Origin: Annulohypoxylon bovei var. microspora
Taxonomy: Eukaryota > Ascomycota > Sordariomycetes > Xylariales > Hypoxylaceae
Direction of reading: 5' to 3'
NCBI GenBank assembly: GCA_022836615.1
Contig: MU405301.1
Location: forward strand, 1 to 64,000
Length of the DNA: 64,000 nucleotides
The notes beneath the pieces were generated by a model. It was not told the origin of the DNA and did not search any database. It saw nothing but the letters and a program-made list of their open reading frames with translations. Position numbers and translations under genes: made by a program. This document shows positions 1-11,957 of this stretch, piece after piece. Each line of letters opens with the position of its first letter. Position 1 is the stretch's first letter.

Positions 1-460
1 GATTGAAAGCTGGTAATTTGTACGTTCATACAACACAGGATATCGTAATACATCACACGGTATTACACGCAACGCATCGTGACCTATTGCCTTCAATTAT
101 TTTACAAGTACCTAGGTACATATACATCACAGGGATTTAATTTTTATGTAATCAGTGATTCAACTGGAAATTGTAAAAGCCCTTCATTCACAAGACTACG
201 AAGTCAAGTCTATTTATTTACGGCCAAATATTTCTTGATTTGCCCGGAGTGGGTCATGATGTGTATTATTTCCCTTGACACAACTTCGTCACATAATTCC
301 CGATAGATCATCCACATGTATGGACTATTATTATACTTTCCTCGATATTCATATAATAACAAGAGAACGATAGGTCTCCAACAGCCACAAAAAGTCCAAT
401 CCACAACATTTACAGAAATGGCGTTGCAAATATTATTATTATTGTTAGCTCCCTATGTAC
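1..460. other. 3' flank of the Bcd1-like gene
   Basis: This stretch lies downstream of the stop codon of the leftward Bcd1-like gene and probably includes its 3' UTR. It is AT-rich. Short overlapping ORFs occur on both strands, but none has protein-like composition, a family motif or a splice structure. I see no gene here. Confidence 0.5.
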
Positions 461-1639
461 CTAATCAGACACATCAGAAGAATCTGAACCTGAGCTACTT
501 GTAGTATTATCGTCTTCTTGCTCGTCGATCTCCACATTCATATTCCCACCCTCCTCCTCGCTCAAGTATTCAACGAGACTAGTGCGTTGTCGCTTTTTAG
601 ATATTCCTAGATTCTCTTCCACGACGTACCCGTCAGGGACAGCCGTTGAGTTACCTGGCAGTACGCAGATGGTCGGAAACTCCACAATATCGAGACCGGG
701 TAGGATGTTAACGAGGTTATCGGCCGGTCGTAAGGGAACAAGCTTATGCGATTCTCTCGACGGTGTTCTCGGCTTGAGATAGAAGAACCGGTACTTGTCT
801 TTCAGTTCCTCGTTTATGTGGGACATTGGAGTCTGATTGTTCCACGTAGTCGTACTCGAGTCTTGCGTCGCACATTCCCCACCGCTCCAAGCAGTTGTGG
901 CCACGTCTTGGGCGCTTCCGGCGAGTATTTTCTTTTCCTCCAAGGCCTTCTGCTTCTTCTCTCTCGCCCGTTCTTGGTCGCTAAGCTGTCGTTGACGGTG
1001 GTATTCTTGACTCTCTACAAACCCGATGTAGAGTGGTACTTCATCGAGTACTTTATGCAGGACTCTCGAAGGCTTTGGGTTGTTGTCCCCTTCGACGGGA
1101 GCAATGTCTTTCCACTCGAGCCATTCCACCTGCCAATTCATAGTTCTAGTGCGCTTGTTCCAACTTGACTTGTTTTCTTTTGCCCGAGTCATACCATAAG
1201 GAAGACATGAGACGTTGATGCCCAGCTGGCGCATCCGTTGTATCGAATTCCTGTCCCATCTTCGCGAGCTTTCTTCCAAAGTAACCCTTCCTCTACTTTG
1301 TCCCTTATTGAAGCGTACTCGTTTATTAGGTGGGGGTCGCGATGTGGTATCCTCTTGCGGTAATATCTCCTTCTCTTCCCTTAATATCTTCTCGGTTCGT
1401 TCCACGGATCTCTCAATCTTGGTTAGGAAGTTGTAGTCGTGGTCGATACCAGCATCGGTCTTTAACTTCTCTCGTGGGATGTATACGGTAGGATCGCGCT
1501 CTCCATTGCATGATGACCACTTCTTGTGCTTCTTCACACATGTCAAGGAACACGTTCTTGTTCTGCATCGAGGACATTGGTATTTGGGTGCTTGGATGTG
1601 GCAAATGGTACAGAGTGATGTTAATAAGGGGTCTGCCAT
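461..1639 (-). CDS. BCD1: Box C/D snoRNA assembly factor Bcd1-like, HIT zinc finger (392 aa)
   Basis: Uninterrupted 392-codon ORF. The N-terminus carries a HIT-type zinc finger with ligands at about C10, C13, C22, C25, C30, C34, H38 and C44 (pattern CxxC...CPRC...CxxxC...H...C). This is followed by a basic middle region (PNKRVRFNKGQSRGR) and a central domain typical of Bcd1/ZNHIT6 proteins. The C-terminus is very acidic and Ser-rich (IDEQEDDNTTSSSGSDSS). In yeast, Bcd1 is a nuclear factor needed for box C/D snoRNP biogenesis, acting with the R2TP/Rsa1 machinery; the role here is inferred from the family. The start is the ATG immediately before the finger, as in the family. The gene is divergent from the PLP protein gene, and the leader just upstream contains a TAGGTA-type array (about 1650-1685). 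Another HIT-finger protein is possible, but the length and acidic tail favour Bcd1. Confidence 0.85.
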   Translation of the reverse strand: MADPLLTSLCTICHIQAPKYQCPRCRTRTCSLTCVKKHKKWSSCNGERDPTVYIPREKLKTDAGIDHDYNFLTKIERSVERTEKILREEKEILPQEDTTSRPPPNKRVRFNKGQSRGRVTLEESSRRWDRNSIQRMRQLGINVSCLPYGMTRAKENKSSWNKRTRTMNWQVEWLEWKDIAPVEGDNNPKPSRVLHKVLDEVPLYIGFVESQEYHRQRQLSDQERAREKKQKALEEKKILAGSAQDVATTAWSGGECATQDSSTTTWNNQTPMSHINEELKDKYRFFYLKPRTPSRESHKLVPLRPADNLVNILPGLDIVEFPTICVLPGNSTAVPDGYVVEENLGISKKRQRTSLVEYLSEEEGGNMNVEIDEQEDDNTTSSSGSDSSDVSD

Positions 1640-2254
1640 GATGACTGCCTACTACCTAGTAAGTACTAGGTAAGTAGGTAATAGTAGTAGCACCCTTCCG
1701 AATATTCAAAGTTTCGTATATACAAGAAGCCGAACTTTTTCGGTACTTCGCAACTCTAAACCAAGTTCGATTGTTCGGCAAGAACTGATGAGATTGAGAA
1801 GTTCGCTACAAAACGCGCCATTGGACATTGAGACTTTGAAAGCTTCAAAATTCTGGAGTATTCTCTTATCGATATCTAACCGCTCATAACCTTATTACCA
1901 TGTGCGAAATCCCAAGAAATGATATCACCTCTTCGGTTGCTCTTGCATGCACATTTAAATGTTGATTGAAACGTTCAAGTAGCAAATAAAATAAACAATA
2001 TCGAAAAGAGAAGCTAGATCTTTCTGTCTTGATTTTAGATCCTCTAGTGGTGAAATGATAACTTTCGTCTTTGCTTTGTCAGGTGTACAGTACATGTACT
2101 GTACTGCTCGTCTCACTGTTCTATAGATTTTTCATCCCGACCCAAATAGCTGCCAATGAGTCGTATCTTTGAATTCTCAACACAAAATTATACAATTCAA
2201 CGATAAACTCATAGTATATACTTACATATACTTATATATACTCATGGCTCTACA
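1640..2254. promoter_or_regulatory. Divergent intergenic promoter region between BCD1 and the PLP protein gene
   Basis: A 615-bp head-to-head interval must hold the promoters of both flanking genes. It contains a TAGGTA/TACTAGG-type array next to the BCD1 start, a perfect 20-bp palindrome at 2085-2104, and AT-rich sequence (tatatact... at about 2215-2242) just before the rightward start. No coding segment is apparent. Confidence 0.6.
2085..2104. promoter_or_regulatory. Perfect 20-bp GTAC-type palindrome
   Basis: The sequence GTACAGTACATGTACTGTAC equals its own reverse complement. It lies about 150 bp upstream of the PLP protein gene and about 445 bp upstream of the BCD1 start. It could be an operator for a dimeric regulator or a chance palindrome in GTAC-rich DNA; no family-specific site was recognised. 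Confidence 0.4.

Positions 2255-2258
<4 letters not shown>
2244..2258 (+). promoter_or_regulatory. 4-codon uORF overlapping the start codon of the PLP protein gene (ATGA)
   Basis: The sequence reads ATG GCT CTA CAA TGA, and its stop overlaps the main ATG at 2255-2257 in an ATGA arrangement. If included in the leader, ribosomes would have to leak past it or terminate and reinitiate at the overlapping start. The transcription start site is unknown, so its presence in the mRNA is inferred. Confidence 0.4.
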
Positions 2259-3365
<1,107 letters not shown>

Positions 3366-3710
3366 GTAGACGTGTGATAGTTGTTGCATTATCACTGCTT
3401 GAATTACTATTATCATTATCACAATCATCATCATTATGAGAATCTACACTCGGTGATTAATGCATGCCAATCCAGCCGTTGCGGGCCGTCGTCAATTGCT
3501 CGTAACCTCTAACCTAAGTGCTATGAATGTATCCCACGAAGACCTCTCCCTGCCGCCCTCCCTAGCTGGTTGCAAGTCCAAACAACAAAGCTGAACGTAT
3601 CCGCTATGCCCTAGTATAAGCTCCAATGCCATGAAAATGCCTGCCCCTCCCAAACCACACTCGTCCTCCCGGCAAAACTCGACAAAACGTTCTTAAAACG
3701 AACCCGTTCA
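3366..3710. other. Convergent intergenic region
   Basis: A 345-bp interval between two facing stop codons, presumably the 3' UTRs of both genes. It contains a TTATTATCATT-type AT stretch near 3405-3435. I see nothing else. Confidence 0.5.
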
Positions 3711-4784
3711 TCATTCCTGCGCAACAACAGGCACAACCACGCTCCCCCAAAGCTCCCTCTTCCGCGCATCCGCGCTCTCCGCCCACTCCCTCTCCACAAG
3801 CGCGAACTCCTCCCACCACAGGCTATGCGTCGACTCAATCGTATCCCGCGCGTCGAAAGCCCTGCTCTTCCACGGCTTATTCAAGATATAGTGCAAGATC
3901 TTGACATGCTCGTCCCTCCACAGCCCGCCGTGGCACGCGCGCATCGGTTTCAGCGCGTTGTAGTGGTAGGGCAGGGGCTTCCACTTGCCGCGGTACACGA
4001 TCGCGAGCAGGTCCTGGTCGAAGAACAGCATGCTGGGGACGTCGGGGTGGGTGTTCATGGCGTGGAGCAGGGCGGCGTACTGTTCGGCCGAGGGCTGCAG
4101 GATGACGGTGCCGCTGTTGAGCAGGTGGTGGTTGTTCGGGCTCTGCGGGGTGATGGGCGCCGGCGCGCCCGTGGCCTGGTCGGCCGCCGTGAAGGCGCAG
4201 TTCGCCGGCACCCAGTCCTTGCTGTAGTGCGCCAGCTTGCGCGGGTTGCACGTGCAGGCGTGCGTGCTCGCGATCCAGCCCGAGGGGATCGGCACCGTCA
4301 TCATCTCGTCGATGTTCTGCAGGATCACTTGGTCGCTGTCGAGGAGGACGACCCGCTGTTCGTTTCTGTTAGCTGCCTACTTCCCCGCACGCAAATTCGA
4401 TATATATATGCCTAGGCAGGTATATAAGTATTGTCAGAAGCATACCTCGAACTGCGTAAACGACCACGGGGCAAGCTTCTCCCAAGTGCCCTTATTGACC
4501 TTGCCGTCCCTCGGCGCGGGCTCGATCTTGTCGACGACGATCGTCGGGATGCCGGCGGCGGCGAAGGCCTCCATGTACTCGGTGTCCTCTTCGACGGCTC
4601 GCGTCACCATGACGTGAAGCCGGTACTTGCTCCGGTGCCGGCGCAGGGAGTGGTGTAGCACCAGCAGGCCGCCGAAGTATCCGCGGTTCGTCAGCAGCGT
4701 CGTCCAGATCTTGGTCGGGTCGTACCACGCATCGCCGTTCGCGTCGCCGTTCTCGACGCCATTCTTGACGCCGTTGCTCGCCAT
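3711..4784 (-). CDS. Family 8 glycosyltransferase, glycogenin/galactinol synthase-like (327 aa, 2 exons)
   Basis: Exons 4784-4446 and 4355-3711, separated by a 90-nt intron (donor gtatgc, acceptor gaacag), encode about 327 aa. The N-terminal part has the GT8 entry strand (TLLTNRGYFGGLLVLHHSLR, then LHVMVTR). The exon junction rebuilds the divalent-metal/sugar-nucleotide motif RVVLLDSDQ, with DxD at about D119 and D121. Downstream are IASTHACTCNPRKL, the LNSGTVILQPS block and FFDQDLLAIVYRGKW, all typical of fungal GT8 proteins. There is no signal peptide or membrane segment, so a cytosolic enzyme transferring sugar from a nucleotide donor is likely; the acceptor is unknown. The first 20 residues are a low-complexity Asn/Gly/Ala repeat (NGVKNGVENGDANGDA). 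Confidence 0.85.
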
Positions 4785-6107
4785 CGTGTCTCCTCTTTGC
4801 TATCTCTACTTACGAGCCGACGAATATGAGAGGATAAGAGAAGAAGAAGGAGAAAGAAAAAACGGAGAGAGAGCAGCAACAGGAAAAGAGGGGAACGGCA
4901 CGGCGTATATGTACAGGGCTAACTAAGCAACAGAAGACGGGCCTGGGATGTACGTATGTGCTACATTCGAGCTTCCATCACATCGCTCTTCTGTTTTGCT
5001 TTTCACGACCAGTAGATCTAGAGAATTACCCCGGTTCGGAGGACAAGGAACGCCTAGCCTACCTACATGCGGCATAGTCGAGGACGGGAGATTATTAATG
5101 TGAGACGCCTAGACGGAGAGATAGGGACGGATTCGATGGAAGGTGGTTGCCCTACTGCAGCTAAAATAGGAGATAGTGCGAGATAGGTCGATCGACCCTT
5201 ACCTTAGCCTCTGACGCCATCGAGAGGGAAGTGAGGGACTGAGGGAAGCGACTGAGGGATAAAATATGCCGTAGCGGGCGTGGTGGGACGAAGCCCCGCC
5301 ATTGGCTCCCGGTACTTTCCTGATAGAAGAAGGTACGTAGAAGATCGGAGCTCCGACACAGGCCGAGCTTTGGAGTTATGGGGTGTAGCTCTCGGGTTGT
5401 TCCGGTTTAGGAGTTGATAGATAAGTCCAGTCTGCGTGTCTCATTTGTAAGGTACATTATCCATGTATTTTCTCCTATTCGCCACCACTTCAAGAATAGA
5501 CGAGGTTTCGATCTTGATAGGAAAATTATGGTTACATACAGCATTTATAAACATTGGATGGACGGACGAACCTTGATGGTCGATTTTCCATAGCGTAACA
5601 TACCCCATACTTACTGTATATGTAGGTACAGCAATGGAGATCCAGCAGAACGGTAACGTCGACAATTGGCTCATCGAATCTCGGGAGCATATGTATTGAG
5701 ACCTAACGAATTCACAGCACGTTTTGGACAGGGACCCTACAAATATTGATCTACTCCTATAGGCCGGAAAGGTTCACGTTGGTTCACGAATAACAACAAA
5801 TCATACGATACCATGGGACAGTCAAACTTGAGTTCGGCTTATAGCCATCCATTAATGCCCATTATGTAGTGCCTTGCATACACGAGGATCCAGTCGGCAG
5901 TCTTCCTGAAAGGCGTATCATCAACGATCAATGAGGTATTATAGCCTAAGAAAAACGCATGCCGTAATCCTATCCACGCAAACCCGTTTTCCTATGCGCG
6001 TTCAGTCCGAGTCGGAGTGTTCATAGAGAAACACATATCCGAACTCATTGTAGCAACTCAGAGTATCGATCCGATGAGAAGAATCCTTGACACCAAGGAC
6101 ACGGCAT
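4785..6107. other. Intergenic region, glycosyltransferase promoter and downstream flank
   Basis: This 1.3-kb stretch lies upstream of the glycosyltransferase start and downstream of the membrane-protein stop. A purine-rich run (agaagaagaaggagaaagaaaa, about 4840-4865) sits just before the glycosyltransferase start, i.e. a pyrimidine-rich leader on the coding strand. The only ORF above 60 codons (5674-5441, -) has no recognisable features. I see no gene. Confidence 0.5.
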
Positions 6108-7733
6108 TCACATGCCCTCCGTATCGTTCTTCATGATAGCAACGAACTCGACAACATCCGCCAATCTTCCCTTATTACCCTCCAGTGCCGCCTCCTGGTC
6201 TGAGAACAACAGCTTGAGATCCTTGATTCGCACCTCCTGGTCCTCTAGCATTCGCTGCTGCACGTCGATGATGTCCACCATGACGAGCATGAGGCGCTGG
6301 AGATCTCCACACTGACAGCCGAGGTCGTAGACGTTATAACGGGAGACTTGGCGCATCGCTTCCGCTCTCACCTTGTCGTAGTTGAAGAGCATGTCCCACA
6401 CGCCCTTCAGGAGATTCTTGGTGAATGTGAAGGGGTTGAACATCTGGCGATTGGCCGCAGATTCCGTAATATGACTTGTGGTGCCTAGAGCTGTGACCTC
6501 CTGGACGACAGCGCAGATTGTCCACGCGCCTGGGTGATGGGGGTCGGGGCAGAACATGGGATCCGATGTAGTCGCACTTGTGAGGGCAGTAGTAGTGGGG
6601 GATGCAGAGGACATCGAACTCATACTCAAACCGGAACCTGAGTCATGATTGGCAGTGGCTTCAGCTGTCAAAGCACCGGTAGTATAGACCGTAGTGACAT
6701 ACTCGGTAACATACTCGGTGAGATAGGAGGTCACGTGGGTGATGGCATAGTCCGTGATGATATCCTTCACCACATGGCGACGAGCAGAAGTCAAGTTCGC
6801 AGATGGGGCCGATAGAATGTCTCCTGTAACTGCCAATGTTGATCGGGGTGACCAAGCCGTACCTAAACATCAGTTAGTAACGTCTCCTTCTATACACGCT
6901 GAGATCCATATACTCCAACCTCCATGAACTTACCCTTCACCATTGTTGCCGTACCGTATCCCGTGGGGTTAGGCCACGTCAAACCACTCGTGGTGATACC
7001 AGACGCACTAGCCTCCAGATTGGGGGGCGCAGGTCTCGCCGCAGAAGTAGCCGATGAGCCAGAAGCGCTCGTCAATGTCTGGTGGCGCGCTGTCTCGACA
7101 GCTAGACCACCCCAGCCAGCTTGGCATAAACATTTATGTTAGCTATTATATTCTTAAGAATAGAAGGTTAGGGTCAAAACTTACTGACTATAGCACCGAC
7201 GGCGATCAAGATGATGATCACGAACAGGAACCATGCCTGGGGGAACAGCTTGGGGGTGGCTCGCTGCTTCAGCGCTATATGTCTGTCAGCATCCTCTCTA
7301 TTGCAATTCTCATCTCATTTTCATTCTCATCCTCGCGCTAGGTACAAGTACCCGCGGGATTGAAAAGAGAAATTGGAAATAAGGAAAAAAAAGTATACTT
7401 ACAAATCCACCAACGCTTGACTCGCTGGACCTTGACGGCCATCCAGCTTCCAGCCGGTGAACCCTGCTTGTCGTCCATCTCGCTGAACCCTGTTGTACTC
7501 GGGGGCGGTGTCGGCGGCGCGAGCAGGACTCTTTGGTGTCGCAACAGGACCTGGCGTCCGGGTGCCGCGGTATCGAGAGAATGCGGAAAGAGAAGAGCCT
7601 GTGGGACGTCTCGTTGCCAGTCCTCGAGATCGTAGTTCTGAGGATTGTAGATTGATTCTAGGTGTTGCAGTTGCTGCGACTGTGTTTGCGATTGGGATCG
7701 GGATTTATGGAATTTGTTACCGGAATCATGCAT
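6108..7733 (-). CDS. Predicted single-pass membrane protein with Ser/Thr-rich ectodomain and C-terminal coiled coil (447 aa, 4 exons)
   Basis: Exons 7733-7403, 7274-7185, 7101-6934 and 6862-6108 join in frame (gtaagt-type donors, ctaac branch before the last acceptor). Residues 1-110 are polar and Gln/Pro-rich with no signal peptide. Exon 2 encodes a basic stretch followed by one membrane segment (about 124-141, AWFLFVIIILIAVGAIV). Next come a Ser/Thr/Ala-rich region, a Thr/Tyr/Val repeat (SYLTEYVTEYVTTVYTT) and a Cys-containing patch (FCPDPHHPGAWTIC). The last about 100 residues are rich in Leu, Glu, Asp and Met and predict a coiled coil. I recognise the fungal layout of a cytosolic tail, one membrane anchor and an O-glycosylatable outside domain, but no named family. 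The exact 5' start is less certain than the internal structure. Confidence 0.65.
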
Positions 7734-8600
7734 TGATGAGTTCCTACGAGTGTCTACGGGAGAGGAAGAGGAATTGAGAATAGAGGAAGGATGGAACGGA
7801 GAGTGAGATGAGATGGGAGGTGTATGATGAGATTGAAGATGTAGGTGGTAGAAGGAAGTGTAAGTGTATGCCTGGATAATTCAGCCCTTGAGGAAAAGAA
7901 CTTCATTCAGAATAGCAAGGTAGGTCACAAGTAGGTGAGAGGGTTAGTAATTCAGGATCCTCGTATTGATTAGATGACCGAGTGGTGAGATATAGGGTCG
8001 AGTAGGTACGCATAGGAAATCGTTCAGGAGAGCTGCTAAGCGCCGTCTCAATAGTATATCCAAAAGCCAGCGCTGCAGAAAACGTTGAATCGGCTTCGTT
8101 GATTACCTGAAATCAAGTTAAAGCTATCGACATCGAAAAGAAACGACAAAGTCTCTTTCTCGAACTTAGACGGGCAGGAAAGTGTTAAGGGGGTGAATTG
8201 CCCTTTCTCTACCTCACTCGCCCTATCTACTACGACAACTAACTTTAAACATTATGATAGACCCAGTATTCCACCTTGTGCAAACCTCAAGATAACATAG
8301 CTCCTAATTACCCTACCTAAGTACTTAGAAAGGCCATCTAACAAGCGTCCATGGATATAGGGGTAAGCGCCTGTTCACTTCAAGTCTAATAACACAACCG
8401 TCTCTGCTTGACACATGAGATGTTTTGATCACATGCTACCTAATGAACTCCTTTCTCGCTCAGGTTGGAAATGCACAATACCGTGTAGCTTGCTTAACTT
8501 AAACTTTCCAAAGTAGAATCTGGAATCATAACTCTTCTTGAAGCCCCTTCTGAAGTATTACCACACTCTTTTCTGTCTGCCTTATTCTACTGGTCATTTA
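7734..8600. other. Intergenic region upstream of the membrane-protein gene
   Basis: An 867-bp interval between two leftward genes. It is AT-rich with TACCTA/TAAGTACTTAG motifs near 8310-8330. It should hold the membrane-protein promoter and the AP-2 alpha 3' UTR. I see no coding segment. Confidence 0.5.
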
Positions 8601-11600
8601 CTACACCATTATGTTACTAAAGGTATCTGATATCTCCCGCCGTGTAGGCCCCTCCCGCAGTTCTGGTGTTGTTGAGACTCCTTTTGAAAGTTGTTCATCC
8701 ATCATCTTCAGTAGTACAGGAGGCACGCTCTCATCCGTTGCTCGAATTGTTAGTCGGACCATCTATCACTCTGTCAGTCGAAAATCCTCAACAGGGAATC
8801 TTCTCTTTGGTTAGTCTTACCTGTGAAGTGTAGTTTGGCTCTAGTCTCATTAGACAGCCAAACTTGCCCCCTGAAGAGGTATGGAGTACGCTGGCACCGA
8901 CAAAGTTCTTGCTATTCGGATCGACGCCCCTTAGTATTCCCCAGCGGAACCCTTCAATGGTCTTGCGAACGAAACTCTCGGTCATCTCTCGAGACCCAGC
9001 TTTACCTGGGGCGAGACCGATAATCTGTTGAGCTTCGCGTGGCGCGCCACCGACTTGCTTCCATCTCTTGAAGAAGTCATCTGCCGTGAGATCCGCAGGA
9101 TCCATGAATTTGTGGGCAGTAAGCGGAAGCATGAGAGTGAGCGCTTGTAAGGCACCTGCGAGGTAGCTTATTCTCATAGTAGGACTCTTGGTGAAGACCT
9201 TCTTCGACTCGAACATGATGATCAGTCGTGATTGTCCGCCACTCGTAATAGAGCTGTCGGGCATGGTCTTCACGTCCCACGTTAGATTTTCCTTCTCGCT
9301 CTCATCCAAGTCGAGCGTCGTCGTAAAAGAGCTCACGGTAGCTGGTGTCTTGTTTGTGAAATATAAAATGAGGCAAGCCATCTGTCCTCTATATTCGGAA
9401 CGAACCCCGATTTGGATCTGTCCATCTTCGAAGAGTACACCATCGGCCTTAAGTAACAGTTTGTTGTAACCCGATTCCCAACCGGGAGATAGATGCGCAG
9501 CGCTAGCCAAGTTTGGTGCTTTGAGCAACTTCTCGGGGACAGGTCCTGCGTTCATATCGAGACCGGCAAGATCATTAGAATGGCCGTTAGCACCGTTTGC
9601 CGCGCCGTTTGCTGCCCCGTTACCGTTGACCGGGCCGTTAGAGCTAAAGGTCCTTCTCAGACCAGGGTTCTTAGCCATATTCAGCTCCGTGACATCATTG
9701 TTCGCATCCTTGCCACCAACCACCCAAGTCCGCTTATCACTAGTACCGGCATGCTTTTGGTGGAGTCTCGACAGGAGTGCAGACTGTCGTTCGGGAAACG
9801 GCGGCATCTCGTCGCAAACTGTACGGAGCAAGTCGTCCGTCGGGAGACTGGCCAGTGTCAAGTACTCGTACGCTCGTTGTTGCAACTCGGGATCCAGCGT
9901 ATGACTATATATCTCAAAAACGTGAAGGAGCTGTGGCTTAATCTCAGGGAACAAATTGACGAATTTGACAAACGACGAGAGAATCATGGCGCGTGTACTC
10001 GAAGAACAAGCGGGTAGCTTTCTAGATAACGCCATGAATTGCTCAATGGGACTGCAGCCCTGCTCTTCAGCAATCAAATGCCCAAATTCTCCAAGGATAT
10101 AGGCACCAATTTTTACCAGTGTCTCGTGGCAATGGTCTTGCTTGACGTGTTGCAAGGTATTATGCGCCGCGTAGACCTGCAGTTCCTCGTTATTCGTCAC
10201 AATTTGGATAACTCGTTGCCAAACCTCATCGCTAAGATGGTCTCCCGCAACGGCTACTAGGCGAAGCGAAACATTAATGTACCACTGAATATCCGTAGCG
10301 TACTTCTCCGTCAAAATCGCAATCTTCAAAGCCATCTCTTCTCGAATAGCAAAGTCGGCATTCTGTAGATAATGTAGTAGCTCCGAGACGATCGGCGCAG
10401 AATTAGTCGAATCGCACATACTATATAGCAAATCGAGACCTTTTCTGCGCACACTGATATCGCGGTCTTTGAGTGATCCAAGAATCACTTCTTGGTGTTG
10501 CTTGATGGGATCGAGGTTTTCCGCGCGTGCTGCTAAGTGAGTCATGGCTTCAAGGCCTAGGTATCGGACATTCGTCTCCCTAGACGTTATGAAGCGACCC
10601 AGGCGGGTAGATATCTGCTTCATCAACGCATGTTCTGTATCCAGATGGATAATGAGGTTAATAGCCTCAAACAAAACAGCATTCTGAGCATTATTCTGTT
10701 GGACGTTCTTATTCGTCTCCATTGCCAGATTAAGAATCTTCTGTAACGATTCCCGGATCATCTCGCGAACATGACTATCTTCTATTTATATAGTCAGTAT
10801 CCGCACCAAAAAAAACTTTCATCTTGTTGGTGAATCATACCTGAAGGCGGGAAATATTGAAGCAACCGTAGCAATTTGGCTTGAATCCAAGGACATGGAA
10901 CCTTGTAGTACAAGTAGTCTTGAGTGTACTCGTTATCAATCAATATCCGTTTCAGACGCGATGCAGCCTTGACATAGGCGCCCTTGTATTGATCCAAGTT
11001 ATCTTGCGCAACAGTCATTACCAAAGACGTAACTGAGAGAGCCACTCCAAGGTCGAGGTCGTCCATCAGAGATATTATCCGCTCTGCCCATTGCGGTTGG
11101 ACTATATCCGGATGCTTGCGGTATAGGCGGAGGAGGGTAAGGGCAGCCTTCTTTTTCACGAACGCCTTCGAAGTTCTATATCCGCTGTTAGATGAAATGT
11201 ATAACATCGTCAGGGGAAGCGTATAGGACATACGGAGAAATCAGAAGCCTATGGACCTCTCCACTCAAGGCCTCTCCCATCTCCCGGCCTCCTACGTTTG
11301 CGATTGCGTGCAGAGCCAAACAGTTGAAGAGTTCATTATGGTCGAGAAGGTCCTTCCGTATACTGTTGACGACCAAGTGTAACAGCTCGTGCTTCTCGTG
11401 TAGAAAGAGGGTCATAGCAAGATATCCAATTTGTTTCTCCGAGTACTTGTTGGCCGAGATGAGGTTGACAGCCTCGAGGTGCCCAAAATCGACATTCCAA
11501 CCTAGTATGTAAATATATAACAACTATACTCGATGTTAGACTCGCTCGTTCGGTATCGCCGTGGATTTGATATTTCCCATACTTTACAAACGTATTTCTT

Positions 11601-11957
11601 CTTATGGTAGCCGCTCAGGTTACCGTCTATAGTCTGTTAGCCAGGGGTTCGATATCGAGATTCCGACATCGCGCAAAGAATCGGAATTCGTTTTTAGGTC
11701 AAATCATAAATTATAGCTTACCCTTGAACTTCTGTCTGTGATGTAGGAACTACGGGTTAGTTTCATCGTCTTCATTGGCAGTTAAGGGGACCATTTTCCA
11801 CCTACCGAATGTTTGCAAGCTCTTTGTTGATCCTCTTCTCCTCCAGGTCTCTAGCTCTCGCGTTTCGTAGGTCGGCGATGAATTGTACAAGACCACGCAT
11901 GTTTGAACTACTACTACTTGACCGGCCGAGGAAGCCGGCCGCAGCGGATGAAGCCAT
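8601..11957 (-). CDS. AP-2 adaptor complex subunit alpha (985 aa, 7 exons including a 14-nt microexon)
   Basis: Exons 11957-11806, 11735-11722, 11626-11583, 11523-11234, 11175-10841, 10781-8821 and 8762-8601 give 986 codons with frame kept at every junction. The N-terminus (RGLVQFIADLRNARA...EEKRINKELANIR), the junction motif GYHKKKYVCKLLYIYILGW, DFGHLEAVNLISANKYSEKQ and SPTSKAFVKKKAALTLLRLY are alpha-adaptin signatures. The trunk is the armadillo-like solenoid, followed by an Asn/Gly/Ala-rich hinge (NGNGAANGAANG) and a C-terminal ear ending with RLEPNYTSQMVRLTIRA. AP-2 links cargo and PIP2 to clathrin at the plasma membrane. Length fits the family (about 940-980). The last exon starts ATGGTC after a gatag acceptor, restoring the conserved QMVRLT. 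The microexon supplies the codons for QKF(K) and is essential for the frame. Confidence 0.95.
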
